64,000 bases of DNA from Deltaproteobacteria bacterium (GTDB lineage: Bacteria > JAGRBM01 > JAHCIT01): positions 310,001 to 374,000 of the forward strand of contig JAHCIT010000002.1 of the NCBI GenBank assembly GCA_026129095.1, in the 5' to 3' direction. The translations under genes and the position numbers were made by a program. The notes beneath the pieces are model-generated. The model had not been told where the DNA came from, did no database searches, and saw only the letters and a list, made by a program, of their open reading frames with translations. Shown in pieces: positions 8,103 through 16,738 of the stretch. The first letter of the stretch is position 1. Each line of letters opens with the position of its first letter.

Positions 8103-8522
8103 TTACTGGTTGATGACCGGCGCAGGGCCTTCCGAAGCGGCCTTGAGCGCCGCCCGCAGGGCCTCTTCCAGCGTTGATCCCAGCCGTGCATGGCCGCGGA
8201 ACACGACCGCGACGGCCTTCATCTGGGTCGTGCGGTTCTGCTGCGAGCGGAGGAAGATCGGCTCCACATAGATCACCTCGTTGCCCACGATGAGCGACAT
8301 CGTATGACCGCGGATCACATCCGCGCCCATGCGGTTCCACCACGAAAGCTGGCGGCTGATATCCGGGTTCTGGTCGATGGCGGCGTCCGCCTGCTCGGGG
8401 CCCGGATAGAAGCGGCCCTTGGGCACCATCAGCATGGTGATCTTTCCGTAGTCGTCGCCGTCCTGGTAGGCGATGGGCAGGCCGCGAAGGTTCAGTGCCT
8501 TCTCGCCGGTGAACGGCATCAT
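8103..8522 (-). CDS. Detached C-terminal segment of a UPF0182 protein
   Basis: The 139-residue product starts MMPFTGEKALNLRGLPIAYQ and continues with NGDxYG-like, PKGRFYPGPEQADAAIDQ, ISRQLSWWNRMGADVIRG and a VEPIFL segment, ending in GSTLEEALRAAL. This series is what I recognise as the conserved end of UPF0182 (PF03699) proteins, normally part of the same chain as the large protein encoded just upstream. Here it begins five bases after that gene's TAA, in the -1 frame. Reading its frame upstream of the ATG gives EGAVSL, which resembles the family's usual lead-in, so the ancestral join seems to have been broken by a frameshift. It may be made by reinitiation, with GAGAAGG as a distant ribosome-binding site, or the gene may be damaged. 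Confidence 0.75.
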   Translation of the reverse strand: MMPFTGEKALNLRGLPIAYQDGDDYGKITMLMVPKGRFYPGPEQADAAIDQNPDISRQLSWWNRMGADVIRGHTMSLIVGNEVIYVEPIFLRSQQNRTTQMKAVAVVFRGHARLGSTLEEALRAALKAASEGPAPVINQ

Positions 8523-8527
8523 GAGGC

Positions 8528-11500
8528 TTACTGCACCTTCTCGGACGATTCGGGCAGCGTGCCGCCCGTCTCGAACAGGTAGTTGATCGGCTCGGCCGAG
8601 AAAGTGATCGCCTTGCCGTTGTCCATGACCGCTCCGAGCACCTCGTCGGCGTCGTCCATCATATCTTCCATGTTGAAGAAATACATCGGATCCCGCATCT
8701 GGTAGTAGATGTAGACGTCATCGAACTGCACGTGGAAGAACTGGACCGGGTAGGTCAGCTGCGACCGCACCGCGGCCGGCATCTCCTTCCCGTCGGTGAA
8801 CAGGCCAGGGTAGATCTTCGACCAGGTTTCGATCAGCGGCGAGTCCGATATCTTGTAGAACTTCACCTCGCCGCTGTAGGCGTCCACGGTCGCCTTCACC
8901 GAGTCCTCGATGTAGTTGGCCCAGCGGTGCGGCCGCGGGTAGCGGGTGCGCTCGTCGGACTTGTCGCCGAGGTCGCCCATCCAGCTGTTCGGGTAGGCAT
9001 TGCTCGTCGTCAAGCCGTTCAAGACCCACGTGATGCGGTCACCGTTGGCGAACGCATGGCCGTTCGTGTCGTAATAGAGGAACGGCGCGATCCGGTTCAG
9101 GCGCTCCACCGGAACCCGGTTGTAGTGGACGCGGGTCTCGCTGGTAATGAGGCCGCTGAACAGCACATCGAAGAACTGCCCGCTCTCCCAGCCGAAGGCG
9201 AGCCGCTTGACCAGCGAATCGATGTGGACACCGGTGCCGTCGCCCGGCGGCAGGATGAACTCGGCCCGGTCCTGTTCGGTCGGGTAGTCCAGTTCCTTCA
9301 TGTTCTTGACGTTCGTGTAGGCGATCGTGCCGGAACCCTCGCCATAGTAAACGCGGGGGTTCTCGACCTTGAGAACATCGTAAGCCGTCTGGACGGGGAT
9401 GTTCTTCGACACGTAGACCGGGTCGCCCTCAGGCGTGCTCTGCCCGGCCTTGCCCATCACCAGGCCATAGCCGTGGGTAAACAGCATGTACTGCTGCCCC
9501 CACCAGGCGAGCCAGGGCTGAGGCTCCACCAGCGGAACCTCGCGGATGGCGCTGAAGAACAACTGCTTCTCGCCGTCGATCGCGTAGCGGACCGAATCGA
9601 TGCCGAGGAAGTTGTAGTAGGCGCGCAGTTTCTGCTGCTGCCACAGGATTTCCTCGGTCGGCCCGTAGATGATCTTGTCGCCCTGGGTCTTGAGGATGCG
9701 GAGCGAGTGCTGCGGATCGAGCTGGGCTTCCAGATAGGAAGTGAAGCCCGGCCACAGCGGCGCATTGCGCACCGCCGGGCTGTTGAGGATCTCTTCAGCC
9801 GTGGGGATCGGGTCGCCGTGCCAGTTGGGGATGAACTCCTTCTGGGTGACCTTGTTCAGGTCGAACCCCTTGCGGGTCGCCTCGATGTGGTTCCCAAGGT
9901 GTCCGAGCTGGATAACCGGCTCGTTCGGGCGGACATAGATGTTGCCCTTGATGCCGACGAGGCCCTTGAAGCCGAAGTCAGCCAGGATGAGCAGGAACAC
10001 GAGGTTCCGCAGCTTGATCTGTCCCTCGCGCCAGCCCTCGGGCGGCTGCGCCTCTCCGGCAACACGGTTCAGGTTGTTCAGGTACATCACCACGGCCATG
10101 GTAATTCCGAGAATCACGAGCGTCGTGACGTAGATGTAGTTCAGGTTGGAGAGCAGCCCCTCGGTGTCGAGGTAGGTGGCGCCCTGCTTGATGACGTGCT
10201 TCTCGTTGGCCTTCAGGAGGATGTTGTAACGTGACAGCCATTCCCCGGCAGCGAGAATCACGCCCCAGATCGTCAGCGGAATGAGGACCGGACGGGTCGC
10301 CAGGCGGCCCGCCAGCTGCCAGAGCCGCGAAAGGCCGGTGCCGGAAAGCTGGCGGCCCTCGTTGGCCCACACCATGTAGGAGCAGCCGATCGCCGACAGG
10401 ACGCCCGCGGTCGTTCCGAACAGGAGCGCATACCAGATCGTCCAGTAGTTCGACAGCTCGTAGACGTAGAAGCCGAGATCGTTGCCGAACACCGGGTCGG
10501 CCTCGCCGAACGGCTTGCCGCCGAACAGCAGGAAGTCGCGGTACTCAAGGCACAGGAAGTAGGCGCCCACTGAACCGGCGATCAGGGCCAGGTTGATGAT
10601 GAACCGGCGCTGCCTTGCGGTGACGGGGTTCATGAACGCTGGCAGGGCGACCGAAACGGCCGTCATCAGGAAGCCGATGATAAAGAGCTTCGCGCCCATG
10701 CCGAAGTTGGTCCAGAAGACCGATTCGTGTCCGACCGCTTCCAGGAACCACTTGTCGAGCAGCACGATGCTCAACCGGTCAAGGAAGAACAGGCCGGTAA
10801 AGATCAGGCCATAGACCGAGAACCGCTCCCACAGGGCGAACGCGTGGGGAGCGCGCTCCAGCGGCACCTGCGGGAAATCGGCCGGTGCATCCTGCTCGAC
10901 CGACGCGCCAGGCTGGTCCTTGGGTTCGGCCTTGCCGTCGCTGCGGCGGAACGCCGCCAGGATCTCGGCCAGCGTCGTCTTGACCGAGCCTTCCCAGCCG
11001 TTCGTCACGAGGAAGTGGAAGTTGCCGGCCGAGAACAGCCGCACGCCCAGGTGCAGCATGGCGATGGTCATCGACTCGGGGAATCCCATGCCGCCCACGT
11101 ACATGGCGGCCGCCAGCGCCCACTCGCTCTGGCCGATACCGCCCGGCGTGAACCGGACGAGCCGTGCGATGTGGTAGGCGATGATCGCCATCAGGGTCGT
11201 GTTGTAGTCCGGCATGATGAACACATGGGTCGCCGTGAACCCCTGCGCAATGAAGTAGAGCGCGCCGTCCTGGAGCTCGAAGGCTGCCAGCGACAGGAAG
11301 CCCAGCCACACGGCCGTGATCGGCTGGCCCGCCACCAGGCGGATGCCCTGCCGGGCGCGGTCAAGGAAGTTCTTGACGCCGCCGGTGTCCTCGGTTTCGG
11401 GGTAGGTACGGCGCACAAGGCCGTAGGCCAGCCCAAGGATGAAGAGCGCCCAGAAGATCTGCGCGAACCACTCGCTCCAGCCGAAAATGGCCAGACCGAC

Positions 11501-12031
11501 GAAGCCGAACACCATGATCTCAAAGATGTCGAACAGGCCCTGGATGAACACCACGGACTTGGCGCGGTCCAGCGGGACGCCCTCGTCCTTCAGCGCGAGC
11601 GCGGCGGCCGTGTTGCCGAAGCCGAACGGGGCGACCTTGTTCCAGGACAGGCTGTAGCAGTAGGCGCGCAGGTTCTGGCCGAGGTTGGTCTTGAGACCCA
11701 GGAGCTTGGCGATCCCGTGGAACTGGAGCGCCTTGAACGCGAACACGAAGAAGAAGATGGCGACGACGAGCAGGATGATGTCCCAGCGGACCGGATCCTG
11801 CGACTGCAGGTAGTACTTGGGATCCGGAATGTAGGTGTATCCGGCGTTGCGGTCGTGGTACTGGATGATGCCCGCCTTGATCATCAGGTCGAGGAGCCGG
11901 GTGTTGGCGAGGAAGTTCCAGTATCCGCCGTGGTAGACCAGCGTACTGAGGAGCGCGATCATCGCCCCCAGGGACAGGACAAGTCCCGCCACATAGTTGC
12001 CAGTGCGTTCTTGGTTGCGTGGTTCGCTCAT
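8528..12031 (-). CDS. Fusion of a flippase-like (UPF0104/PF03706) domain and UPF0182 membrane domain
   Basis: The 1167-residue membrane protein has two parts. Residues 1 to about 350 form a multi-helix module with RFTPGGIGQSEWAL near 290-303, the PGGIGxxE hallmark of the lysylphosphatidylglycerol synthase TM/flippase-like family. A polar linker (about 355-395) follows. The remainder matches UPF0182 (COG1615): further helices, then GGKPFGEADPVFGNDLGFYV near 505-525 and a long soluble domain of the type seen in actinobacterial and cyanobacterial members. I do not know this fusion from described proteins. The UPF0182 part ends early, at LPESSEKVQ, and its last conserved block is encoded separately at 8103. 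AAGGAG lies 12 bases before the ATG. The function of UPF0182 is unknown. Confidence 0.8.
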   Translation of the reverse strand: MSEPRNQERTGNYVAGLVLSLGAMIALLSTLVYHGGYWNFLANTRLLDLMIKAGIIQYHDRNAGYTYIPDPKYYLQSQDPVRWDIILLVVAIFFFVFAFKALQFHGIAKLLGLKTNLGQNLRAYCYSLSWNKVAPFGFGNTAAALALKDEGVPLDRAKSVVFIQGLFDIFEIMVFGFVGLAIFGWSEWFAQIFWALFILGLAYGLVRRTYPETEDTGGVKNFLDRARQGIRLVAGQPITAVWLGFLSLAAFELQDGALYFIAQGFTATHVFIMPDYNTTLMAIIAYHIARLVRFTPGGIGQSEWALAAAMYVGGMGFPESMTIAMLHLGVRLFSAGNFHFLVTNGWEGSVKTTLAEILAAFRRSDGKAEPKDQPGASVEQDAPADFPQVPLERAPHAFALWERFSVYGLIFTGLFFLDRLSIVLLDKWFLEAVGHESVFWTNFGMGAKLFIIGFLMTAVSVALPAFMNPVTARQRRFIINLALIAGSVGAYFLCLEYRDFLLFGGKPFGEADPVFGNDLGFYVYELSNYWTIWYALLFGTTAGVLSAIGCSYMVWANEGRQLSGTGLSRLWQLAGRLATRPVLIPLTIWGVILAAGEWLSRYNILLKANEKHVIKQGATYLDTEGLLSNLNYIYVTTLVILGITMAVVMYLNNLNRVAGEAQPPEGWREGQIKLRNLVFLLILADFGFKGLVGIKGNIYVRPNEPVIQLGHLGNHIEATRKGFDLNKVTQKEFIPNWHGDPIPTAEEILNSPAVRNAPLWPGFTSYLEAQLDPQHSLRILKTQGDKIIYGPTEEILWQQQKLRAYYNFLGIDSVRYAIDGEKQLFFSAIREVPLVEPQPWLAWWGQQYMLFTHGYGLVMGKAGQSTPEGDPVYVSKNIPVQTAYDVLKVENPRVYYGEGSGTIAYTNVKNMKELDYPTEQDRAEFILPPGDGTGVHIDSLVKRLAFGWESGQFFDVLFSGLITSETRVHYNRVPVERLNRIAPFLYYDTNGHAFANGDRITWVLNGLTTSNAYPNSWMGDLGDKSDERTRYPRPHRWANYIEDSVKATVDAYSGEVKFYKISDSPLIETWSKIYPGLFTDGKEMPAAVRSQLTYPVQFFHVQFDDVYIYYQMRDPMYFFNMEDMMDDADEVLGAVMDNGKAITFSAEPINYLFETGGTLPESSEKVQ

Positions 12032-12415
12032 GGATCAGGTTGCTCCTTGAAGGTGGAACGGGATTGTCCCCATTTCTCCCCTGTTTTTTCATGTACGCAG
12101 ACGGCCCCGGTTTCCGCATAACGGAAATCTTGTGCCCTTCGGCACCCTTACCGGAACATGGCGTTTAGGTAATCCGCTTCCCTTGAATATCGGCCCCAGA
12201 CCGCCTGATAGGCACAACGCTTAACGGATTGCGGAACCGGCGGTCAAGCTGAAATTGTCAACAATTCTCTGGTTAGGCTTCGGTATATAAGATATACCCG
12301 CCCCCCAAACGGGGTCGCGGGGGGCCAAGATCCGGCACCGGCAATTGTCTGGACTCCTCCCCCTGAACCAATATTTCTAAGGAAGCTGGCTGAAGCCCAT
12401 ACCGTCCCTGAAAGC
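12032..12415. other. 384-bp divergent intergenic region
   Basis: This region separates the UPF0182 fusion gene (minus) from the ArsB-like gene (plus) and should hold promoters for both. I see a perfect 14-base palindrome AATTGTCAACAATT at 12253-12266, and an AT-rich TATATAAGATATA block at 12284-12296. A convincing -35 at standard spacing is not visible. No small gene could be supported. Confidence 0.4.
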
Positions 12416-13678
12416 ATGCGTGAACTGATAGCTTATTCGGCCATGGCGGCCACGGTGGGACTGACGGTCATCCGGCCCGCGATCACCCCCTCGTGGCGCG
12501 TGGGGCCCGCCACGGCCGCCGGGTTCGGCGCGCTCGTCATGCTCGCCGCCGGCGTCGTCGGCTGGCGGGATGTCGCCGCCTCCGGGGCGCTGCACTGGCG
12601 GCCATTCGTCACCATTGTCTCGATCATGACCGTGGCCGCCGTGGCCCGGGAAACCAGCGTCATGGACGCCCTCGCCCGCCGGATCTTCGCCTCGCCCGTT
12701 CAGACGGCCCACGGCCTTTTTGTCCGGGTGTTCCTCTTCAGCGCCCTCGTGTCGTCGATCCTGAACAACGACGCGATGGTGCTGCTGGTGACGCCGCTGG
12801 TGATTGCCCTTGTCCGGCAGCGGTTCCCCGGCCGCGAGGAACTGGCGGTCCCGTTCGCCTTCGCCGTCTTCCTGTCGATCGGCGTGGCGCCCTTTGTCGT
12901 CGCCAACCCCATGAACATGATCGTGGCGAGCTATGCCCACCTCAACTTCAACCAGTACGCCAGCTGGATGATCCCGGTGGCCGTGGCCGGATGGGCGGTC
13001 GTGCTTCCGCTGGCGGCCTGGTTTTTCCGGCGCGAACTGGCGGCAATGGCCCCGGAGGGCGGGGAGCCCCCCGCCTCCGAAACCGCCATGGACGGCTCCC
13101 AGAAGGCCATTGTCGCCCTGCTGCTGGCGATGGTCGCAGCCTACCCGGTCGTGGCGCTGATTGACGGCCCGAGCATCTGGCTCGTCGCCTTTGCGGGCGC
13201 CGCCGTCGCCCTCGCCCTGTCGGTGCGGTCGGCGGCCGGTGTCCGCCAGACGGTGATCTACAGCGTGGACTGGAACATTCTCGTGTTTCTCCTCAGCGTC
13301 TACGTGCTGGCGGTCGGCATGCGGAATGTGGGGCTCATTGATTTCATCGCCTCGTTCTATTCCACCATGAACCTCGCCGTCATCGGTGGCGTCTCGGCGC
13401 TGGGCTCGGCGCTGGTGAACAACCACCCGATGGCGATCATCAACCTGCTGGCGCTCGAGGCGGTCCCCGAAGCCGGCCGCCGGGAGATCCTCGCCGCGCT
13501 GGTGGGCGGCGACATCGGGCCCCGCCTGCTGCCCATCGGCTCGCTCGCCGGGCTCCTGTGGATCGAGAGCTGCCGCCGGTCGAAGGTGGCGATTCCGCTC
13601 CGGACGTTCATGGCCGTCGGGATTCTCGTCACCGTGCCCAGCATGGCCGTTTCGCTTTTGATTCTGTGGCTGCGCTGA
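12416..13678 (+). CDS. ArsB/NhaD-type ion transporter family membrane protein
   Basis: The 420-residue protein is strongly hydrophobic, with about 10-11 predicted membrane helices. Two repeat halves each carry the discontinuous-helix Asn signature of the ion transporter (ArsB/NhaD) superfamily: SILNNDAMVLLVTP in the first and SALVNNHPMAIINLLALE in the second. Family members export arsenite or antimonite, or exchange Na+ for H+. There is no arsR, arsC or arsA nearby, so the arsenite role is not supported by context. No good ribosome-binding site is seen for the ATG at 12416. A small nuclease-fold gene follows 71 bases later. Confidence 0.75.
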   Translation: MRELIAYSAMAATVGLTVIRPAITPSWRVGPATAAGFGALVMLAAGVVGWRDVAASGALHWRPFVTIVSIMTVAAVARETSVMDALARRIFASPVQTAHGLFVRVFLFSALVSSILNNDAMVLLVTPLVIALVRQRFPGREELAVPFAFAVFLSIGVAPFVVANPMNMIVASYAHLNFNQYASWMIPVAVAGWAVVLPLAAWFFRRELAAMAPEGGEPPASETAMDGSQKAIVALLLAMVAAYPVVALIDGPSIWLVAFAGAAVALALSVRSAAGVRQTVIYSVDWNILVFLLSVYVLAVGMRNVGLIDFIASFYSTMNLAVIGGVSALGSALVNNHPMAIINLLALEAVPEAGRREILAALVGGDIGPRLLPIGSLAGLLWIESCRRSKVAIPLRTFMAVGILVTVPSMAVSLLILWLR

Positions 13679-13749
13679 CCTACAAAAGCCCGCGACAAGC
13701 GATTGGTATTCCGCCTTTAGATTCCGACCCAACGGAGGATATTCGCCAA

Positions 13750-14277
13750 ATGAACCGGAAACCGGGACTGCACAGCCTGACTTTTCTGCTCGGTATTTTC
13801 CTGCTGGCCGCCCCGGCCGCCGCCCAGGAAACCTTCGAGGCCACCGTCGTCAAGGCCGTGTCGGGCGACGCCCTGGAGGTCCGGCGGGACAAGGCGAAGC
13901 AGACCGAAACCTACCACCTCGCCGGGGTGGACGCACCGGAACCGGGCCAGCCGTTCAGCAAGGAATCTGCTGATTTTCTTGGGAAAACGGCCACCGGAAA
14001 AAAGGTGAAGATCACCCCCCAGAAGGAAGAACAGCCGGGCCAGAAGGCGGCCCTCATCCTGCTGCCGGATGGCCGGAACCTCAGCCACCTCATGCTGGAG
14101 GAAGGACTCGTCTGGTGGTACCGGATGGCGCTCCCGCACGATCCGGTGCTGGACAAGACCGAGCACCAGACGCGGAAACTGAAAAAAGGCATCTGGAGCG
14201 ACCGGGACACCATGCCCCCCTGGGCCTGGCGGAGCCGCCTGGAAGAAACCGGCGGCGGGCCCATTAAGGACCGCTGA
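13750..14277 (+). CDS. Exported staphylococcal-nuclease-like (SNase/OB) domain protein
   Basis: The ATG at 13750 is preceded by GGAGG. The 175-residue product has a signal peptide cut near APAAAQ and a thermonuclease-like fold: FEATVVKAVSGDALEV, then YHLAGVDAPEP, and later GLVWWYR. Asp of SGD, Asp of GVDAP and the following Glu match positions that bind Ca or act as base in micrococcal nuclease. However, the two catalytic arginines appear replaced, R35 by His in YHLAG and R87 by Gln or Lys in PGQKAAL. It may thus be a non-catalytic binding protein. The alignment was made by eye. Confidence 0.75.
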   Translation: MNRKPGLHSLTFLLGIFLLAAPAAAQETFEATVVKAVSGDALEVRRDKAKQTETYHLAGVDAPEPGQPFSKESADFLGKTATGKKVKITPQKEEQPGQKAALILLPDGRNLSHLMLEEGLVWWYRMALPHDPVLDKTEHQTRKLKKGIWSDRDTMPPWAWRSRLEETGGGPIKDR

Positions 14278-14615
14278 AAACCACCTTCCCCTGATTTTGT
14301 TTGTTTTAAGATGCCCGGCAGCCAGGAAAACCGGGCAAAACAGCCGGTTTTAGCTGTCAAGCCATTAAAATTATTGGCTATTTTTGGTTTTCCGCTGATC
14401 CCCTGAATGGGCCCTGGGCTCCTTTTCGGGTAATGGAACCGGCCGGGATTTCCCCCAATCCCCAAGGAAAGTGCCAAAATCGGGCACATCCCGCCTTTTT
14501 CTCTTGAACCTGGCCGCCGAATCAGGCTAGCTTCCTTACTGCAAATTAAGGAACCACAACCTCCGGCCGAAAGCCATGGTGGCAAATGCCGGAGGGGGTC
14601 AGGGAGCACGGTAAC
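14278..14615. other. 338-bp intergenic region without a supported gene
   Basis: It lies between the SNase-like gene and the beta-helix gene. A GCCCGG...CCGGGC hairpin (about 14309-14336) lacks a T run. A weak AGCCA...TGGCT stem with ATTTTT follows at about 14361-14386 and might end the upstream transcript. GGGAG near 14602 is the ribosome-binding site of the downstream gene. Confidence 0.3.
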
Positions 14616-16625
14616 ATGAAGATCAATACTACTTTCGGCAAGATGCTAATTCTGTTCGCCTTCGCCATCGGCATGATGGCGATGCCTTCGGTGGCCAGCG
14701 CGGCGACCTTCACGGTCGACAGCAAGCTCGACACCTTCGACGACGACCCGGGCGACGGCATCTGCGACGACGGCGACGGCAACTGCACGCTGCGCGCAGC
14801 CATCGAGGAGGCCAACGCCAGCAGTGGCCGCGACGCGATCATCATCGGCGTCACCGGCACGATCGTTCTCTCGAACGGCAGCTTCAACTGCATCGTCGAG
14901 GGGCTCAAGATCATCGGCCCCGGCTCGGGCGTCCTGACGATTGACGTGGACGAAACCGACGATGGCCCCCTGTTCGGCTTCGACTCCGCCGGGGATCCCA
15001 GCGATCCGTGCGATGGCGATGACTCCGGTAATGGCGGCGCCCACGACTTCGTCCTGAAGGGCCTCACCATCGAGAACCTGGACGCGTGGCCGGCCGTTTA
15101 CGTCGCCAACACCGACTACCTCAACCTGATTGACCTCACGGTGACGAACAGCAATGTCGAAGAGGGCGCGACGGATGACTATGCGCTTGCCGCGTTCGTG
15201 GCGATTGACGGCAGTGCCGACCTCACTGATATCGTCATCACCGACAGCACCGGCACGACCGTCACGGACGGCAGCAACTGCCGTGCCGAGGGTTCGGGCA
15301 TCGCGGTGGCGGGTGAGGCCGGCACCGTGAACATGATGAACATCACCGTCACGGGACTGGAGCTGGATACCATCGGCGTCAACTGCGCCCAGGATACCGG
15401 CATGGCTGCCATCAGCGTGACCGGCGGCAACAAGAAGGTGACCATCACCAACGCGCTCATCGACTCCAACACCGTGACATGGCAGCACAACAACAGCTGG
15501 CGTGAGGTTGGCGGCCCGGGCATCGTGATCAACGGCGCCGACAAGGATGTGACGCTCGATAACGTCACTGTCACCAACAACACGTTCCTGGATGCCAATA
15601 CGGGTGGCAATAGCAGTGCAGAGGACCGCCACGGCGGCGCCGGTCTCTATATCGGCAGCGGATCGCCGACGGTATGGGTCCTGGATTCCTACATCGGCAG
15701 CAACGAATCCGAGATCAACGGCGGCGGCGTCCTGATCTCCGGCGGCTACACCACCTTCGTCAACACCACGATCGAGGGCAACAGCGCCGTGGGACACTAT
15801 GAAGACCAGTCGGATCCGGATATCGGCGGCGGCGGCGGCATCTTCATCACCGGTGCGCCGAAGCGCGTGGACATCATCCAGAGCACGATCCGGGACAACA
15901 CGACCGAGAACGACGGCGGCGGCATCCACATGCGCGGCGCGTCGAGCACCGAGCAGTACCTGAACATCCTCAACAGCTCGATCGCCAACAACTCGGCCGA
16001 AGGCAACGGCGGCGGCATCCACCGCTACGCCGGCACGGCGACGCTGATCCACACCACGGTTGACGGAAACTCGGCCGAGGGGATCGGCGGCGGCCTGAGC
16101 GACTACTATACCAACAGCGACACCCCGCCCGACGGCTGGCCCCGCGAAAGCCGCGGCATCTCCTACCTGGCGAACTCGATCCTGTCGGGCTCGTCCGACA
16201 GCGACACCTCCTCCGACTGCGTGGGCAACGTGAAGTCGTTCGGCGGCAGCGTGGTCGAGACGGCCGCGGAGCGGACCTGCAAGGACAGCCTGCAGGCCAG
16301 CGACCGCAAGAACGTCGCCGCGCAGGTGACGGGCCTCCAGCAGGGCGGCACGGGCCCGCAGGGCAACGCCGGCGAGATGGGTATCGGCCAGGTGCTGGCG
16401 ATCGCCGGCAACTCGCCCGCCGTGAACCTGGGCCTTGCCCAGTACTGCAACTTCTTCGACCAGCGGGGCGTCCTGCGCTCGCACAACGCCTGCGACGCGG
16501 GCGCGTTCCAGGCCGGTGGCGGCGGTGGCGGCGGCTGCGCCTCCTCCAGCGCCCCGGTGCTGTGGCTGCTCCTGGCGGCCATCGGCGGGGCGTGGGTGGT
16601 CCGGCGGCGCCGGGCGATCGCCTGA
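14616..16625 (+). CDS. Exported right-handed beta-helix surface protein with Gly-Cys C-terminal sorting tail
   Basis: I choose the ATG at 14616, nine bases after AGGGAG, rather than the ATG at 14586. The 669-residue protein has a signal peptide ending VASA. Next comes CTLRAAIEEAN, the CSLREAI-type motif that opens many bacterial parallel beta-helix adhesin-like proteins. The middle is a run of short Asn/Thr/Gly-rich beta-helix turns (NGGGVLISGGYTTFVNT and similar). The end is seven glycines, a Cys, then a hydrophobic helix and RRRRA. This matches the layout of MYXO-CTERM and GlyGly-CTERM sorting signals, implying processing and surface anchoring through the Cys region. Acidic residues dominate the first half. 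Function is probably adhesion or matrix binding (inference). Confidence 0.78.
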   Translation: MKINTTFGKMLILFAFAIGMMAMPSVASAATFTVDSKLDTFDDDPGDGICDDGDGNCTLRAAIEEANASSGRDAIIIGVTGTIVLSNGSFNCIVEGLKIIGPGSGVLTIDVDETDDGPLFGFDSAGDPSDPCDGDDSGNGGAHDFVLKGLTIENLDAWPAVYVANTDYLNLIDLTVTNSNVEEGATDDYALAAFVAIDGSADLTDIVITDSTGTTVTDGSNCRAEGSGIAVAGEAGTVNMMNITVTGLELDTIGVNCAQDTGMAAISVTGGNKKVTITNALIDSNTVTWQHNNSWREVGGPGIVINGADKDVTLDNVTVTNNTFLDANTGGNSSAEDRHGGAGLYIGSGSPTVWVLDSYIGSNESEINGGGVLISGGYTTFVNTTIEGNSAVGHYEDQSDPDIGGGGGIFITGAPKRVDIIQSTIRDNTTENDGGGIHMRGASSTEQYLNILNSSIANNSAEGNGGGIHRYAGTATLIHTTVDGNSAEGIGGGLSDYYTNSDTPPDGWPRESRGISYLANSILSGSSDSDTSSDCVGNVKSFGGSVVETAAERTCKDSLQASDRKNVAAQVTGLQQGGTGPQGNAGEMGIGQVLAIAGNSPAVNLGLAQYCNFFDQRGVLRSHNACDAGAFQAGGGGGGGCASSSAPVLWLLLAAIGGAWVVRRRRAIA

Positions 16626-16653
16626 GAGCCCTCTAGCTAACGCTCATCACGGG

Positions 16654-16684
16654 ACGGGCGCCTTTCCGAAGGCGCCCGTTCTCT
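16654..16684 (+). terminator. Intrinsic terminator
   Basis: ACGGGCGCCTT (16654-16664) pairs perfectly with AAGGCGCCCGT (16669-16679) around a TCCG loop, followed by TCTCTTTT. It ends the beta-helix gene. Confidence 0.9.
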
Positions 16685-16738
16685 TTTGCGGCCGGAGCGG
16701 ATAAATACCCGCCATAACCGTTCGGGAGGCTTTGGATC

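Noticed and set aside
8520-8545. Programmed -1 frameshift site at the UPF0182 break
   Set aside because: No X-XXY-YYZ slippery heptamer is present and no strong downstream hairpin was seen, so I do not claim programmed frameshifting.
8732-12121. Long plus-strand open frames opposite the UPF0182 fusion
   Set aside because: Composition is Arg/Gly/Ala/Val filler with no domain, and the minus strand encodes a clear membrane protein there.
12416-13678. Arsenic resistance operon
   Set aside because: Only an ArsB/NhaD-like transporter is present, with no arsR, arsC or arsA neighbours, so arsenite export is not claimed.
12377-13732. 451-residue His/Asp/Gly-rich minus-strand frame
   Set aside because: Opposite an obvious multi-helix transporter; the His-rich composition is a frame artefact.
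14309-14336. Terminator after the SNase-like gene
   Set aside because: A GCCCGG/CCGGGC stem exists, but it is followed by AAAACA and not a T run on the plus strand.
14646-16484. 612-residue open frame antisense to the beta-helix gene
   Set aside because: It has no family motif and lies exactly opposite a gene with signal peptide, ribosome-binding site and sorting tail. Long antisense frames are expected in such GC-rich DNA.
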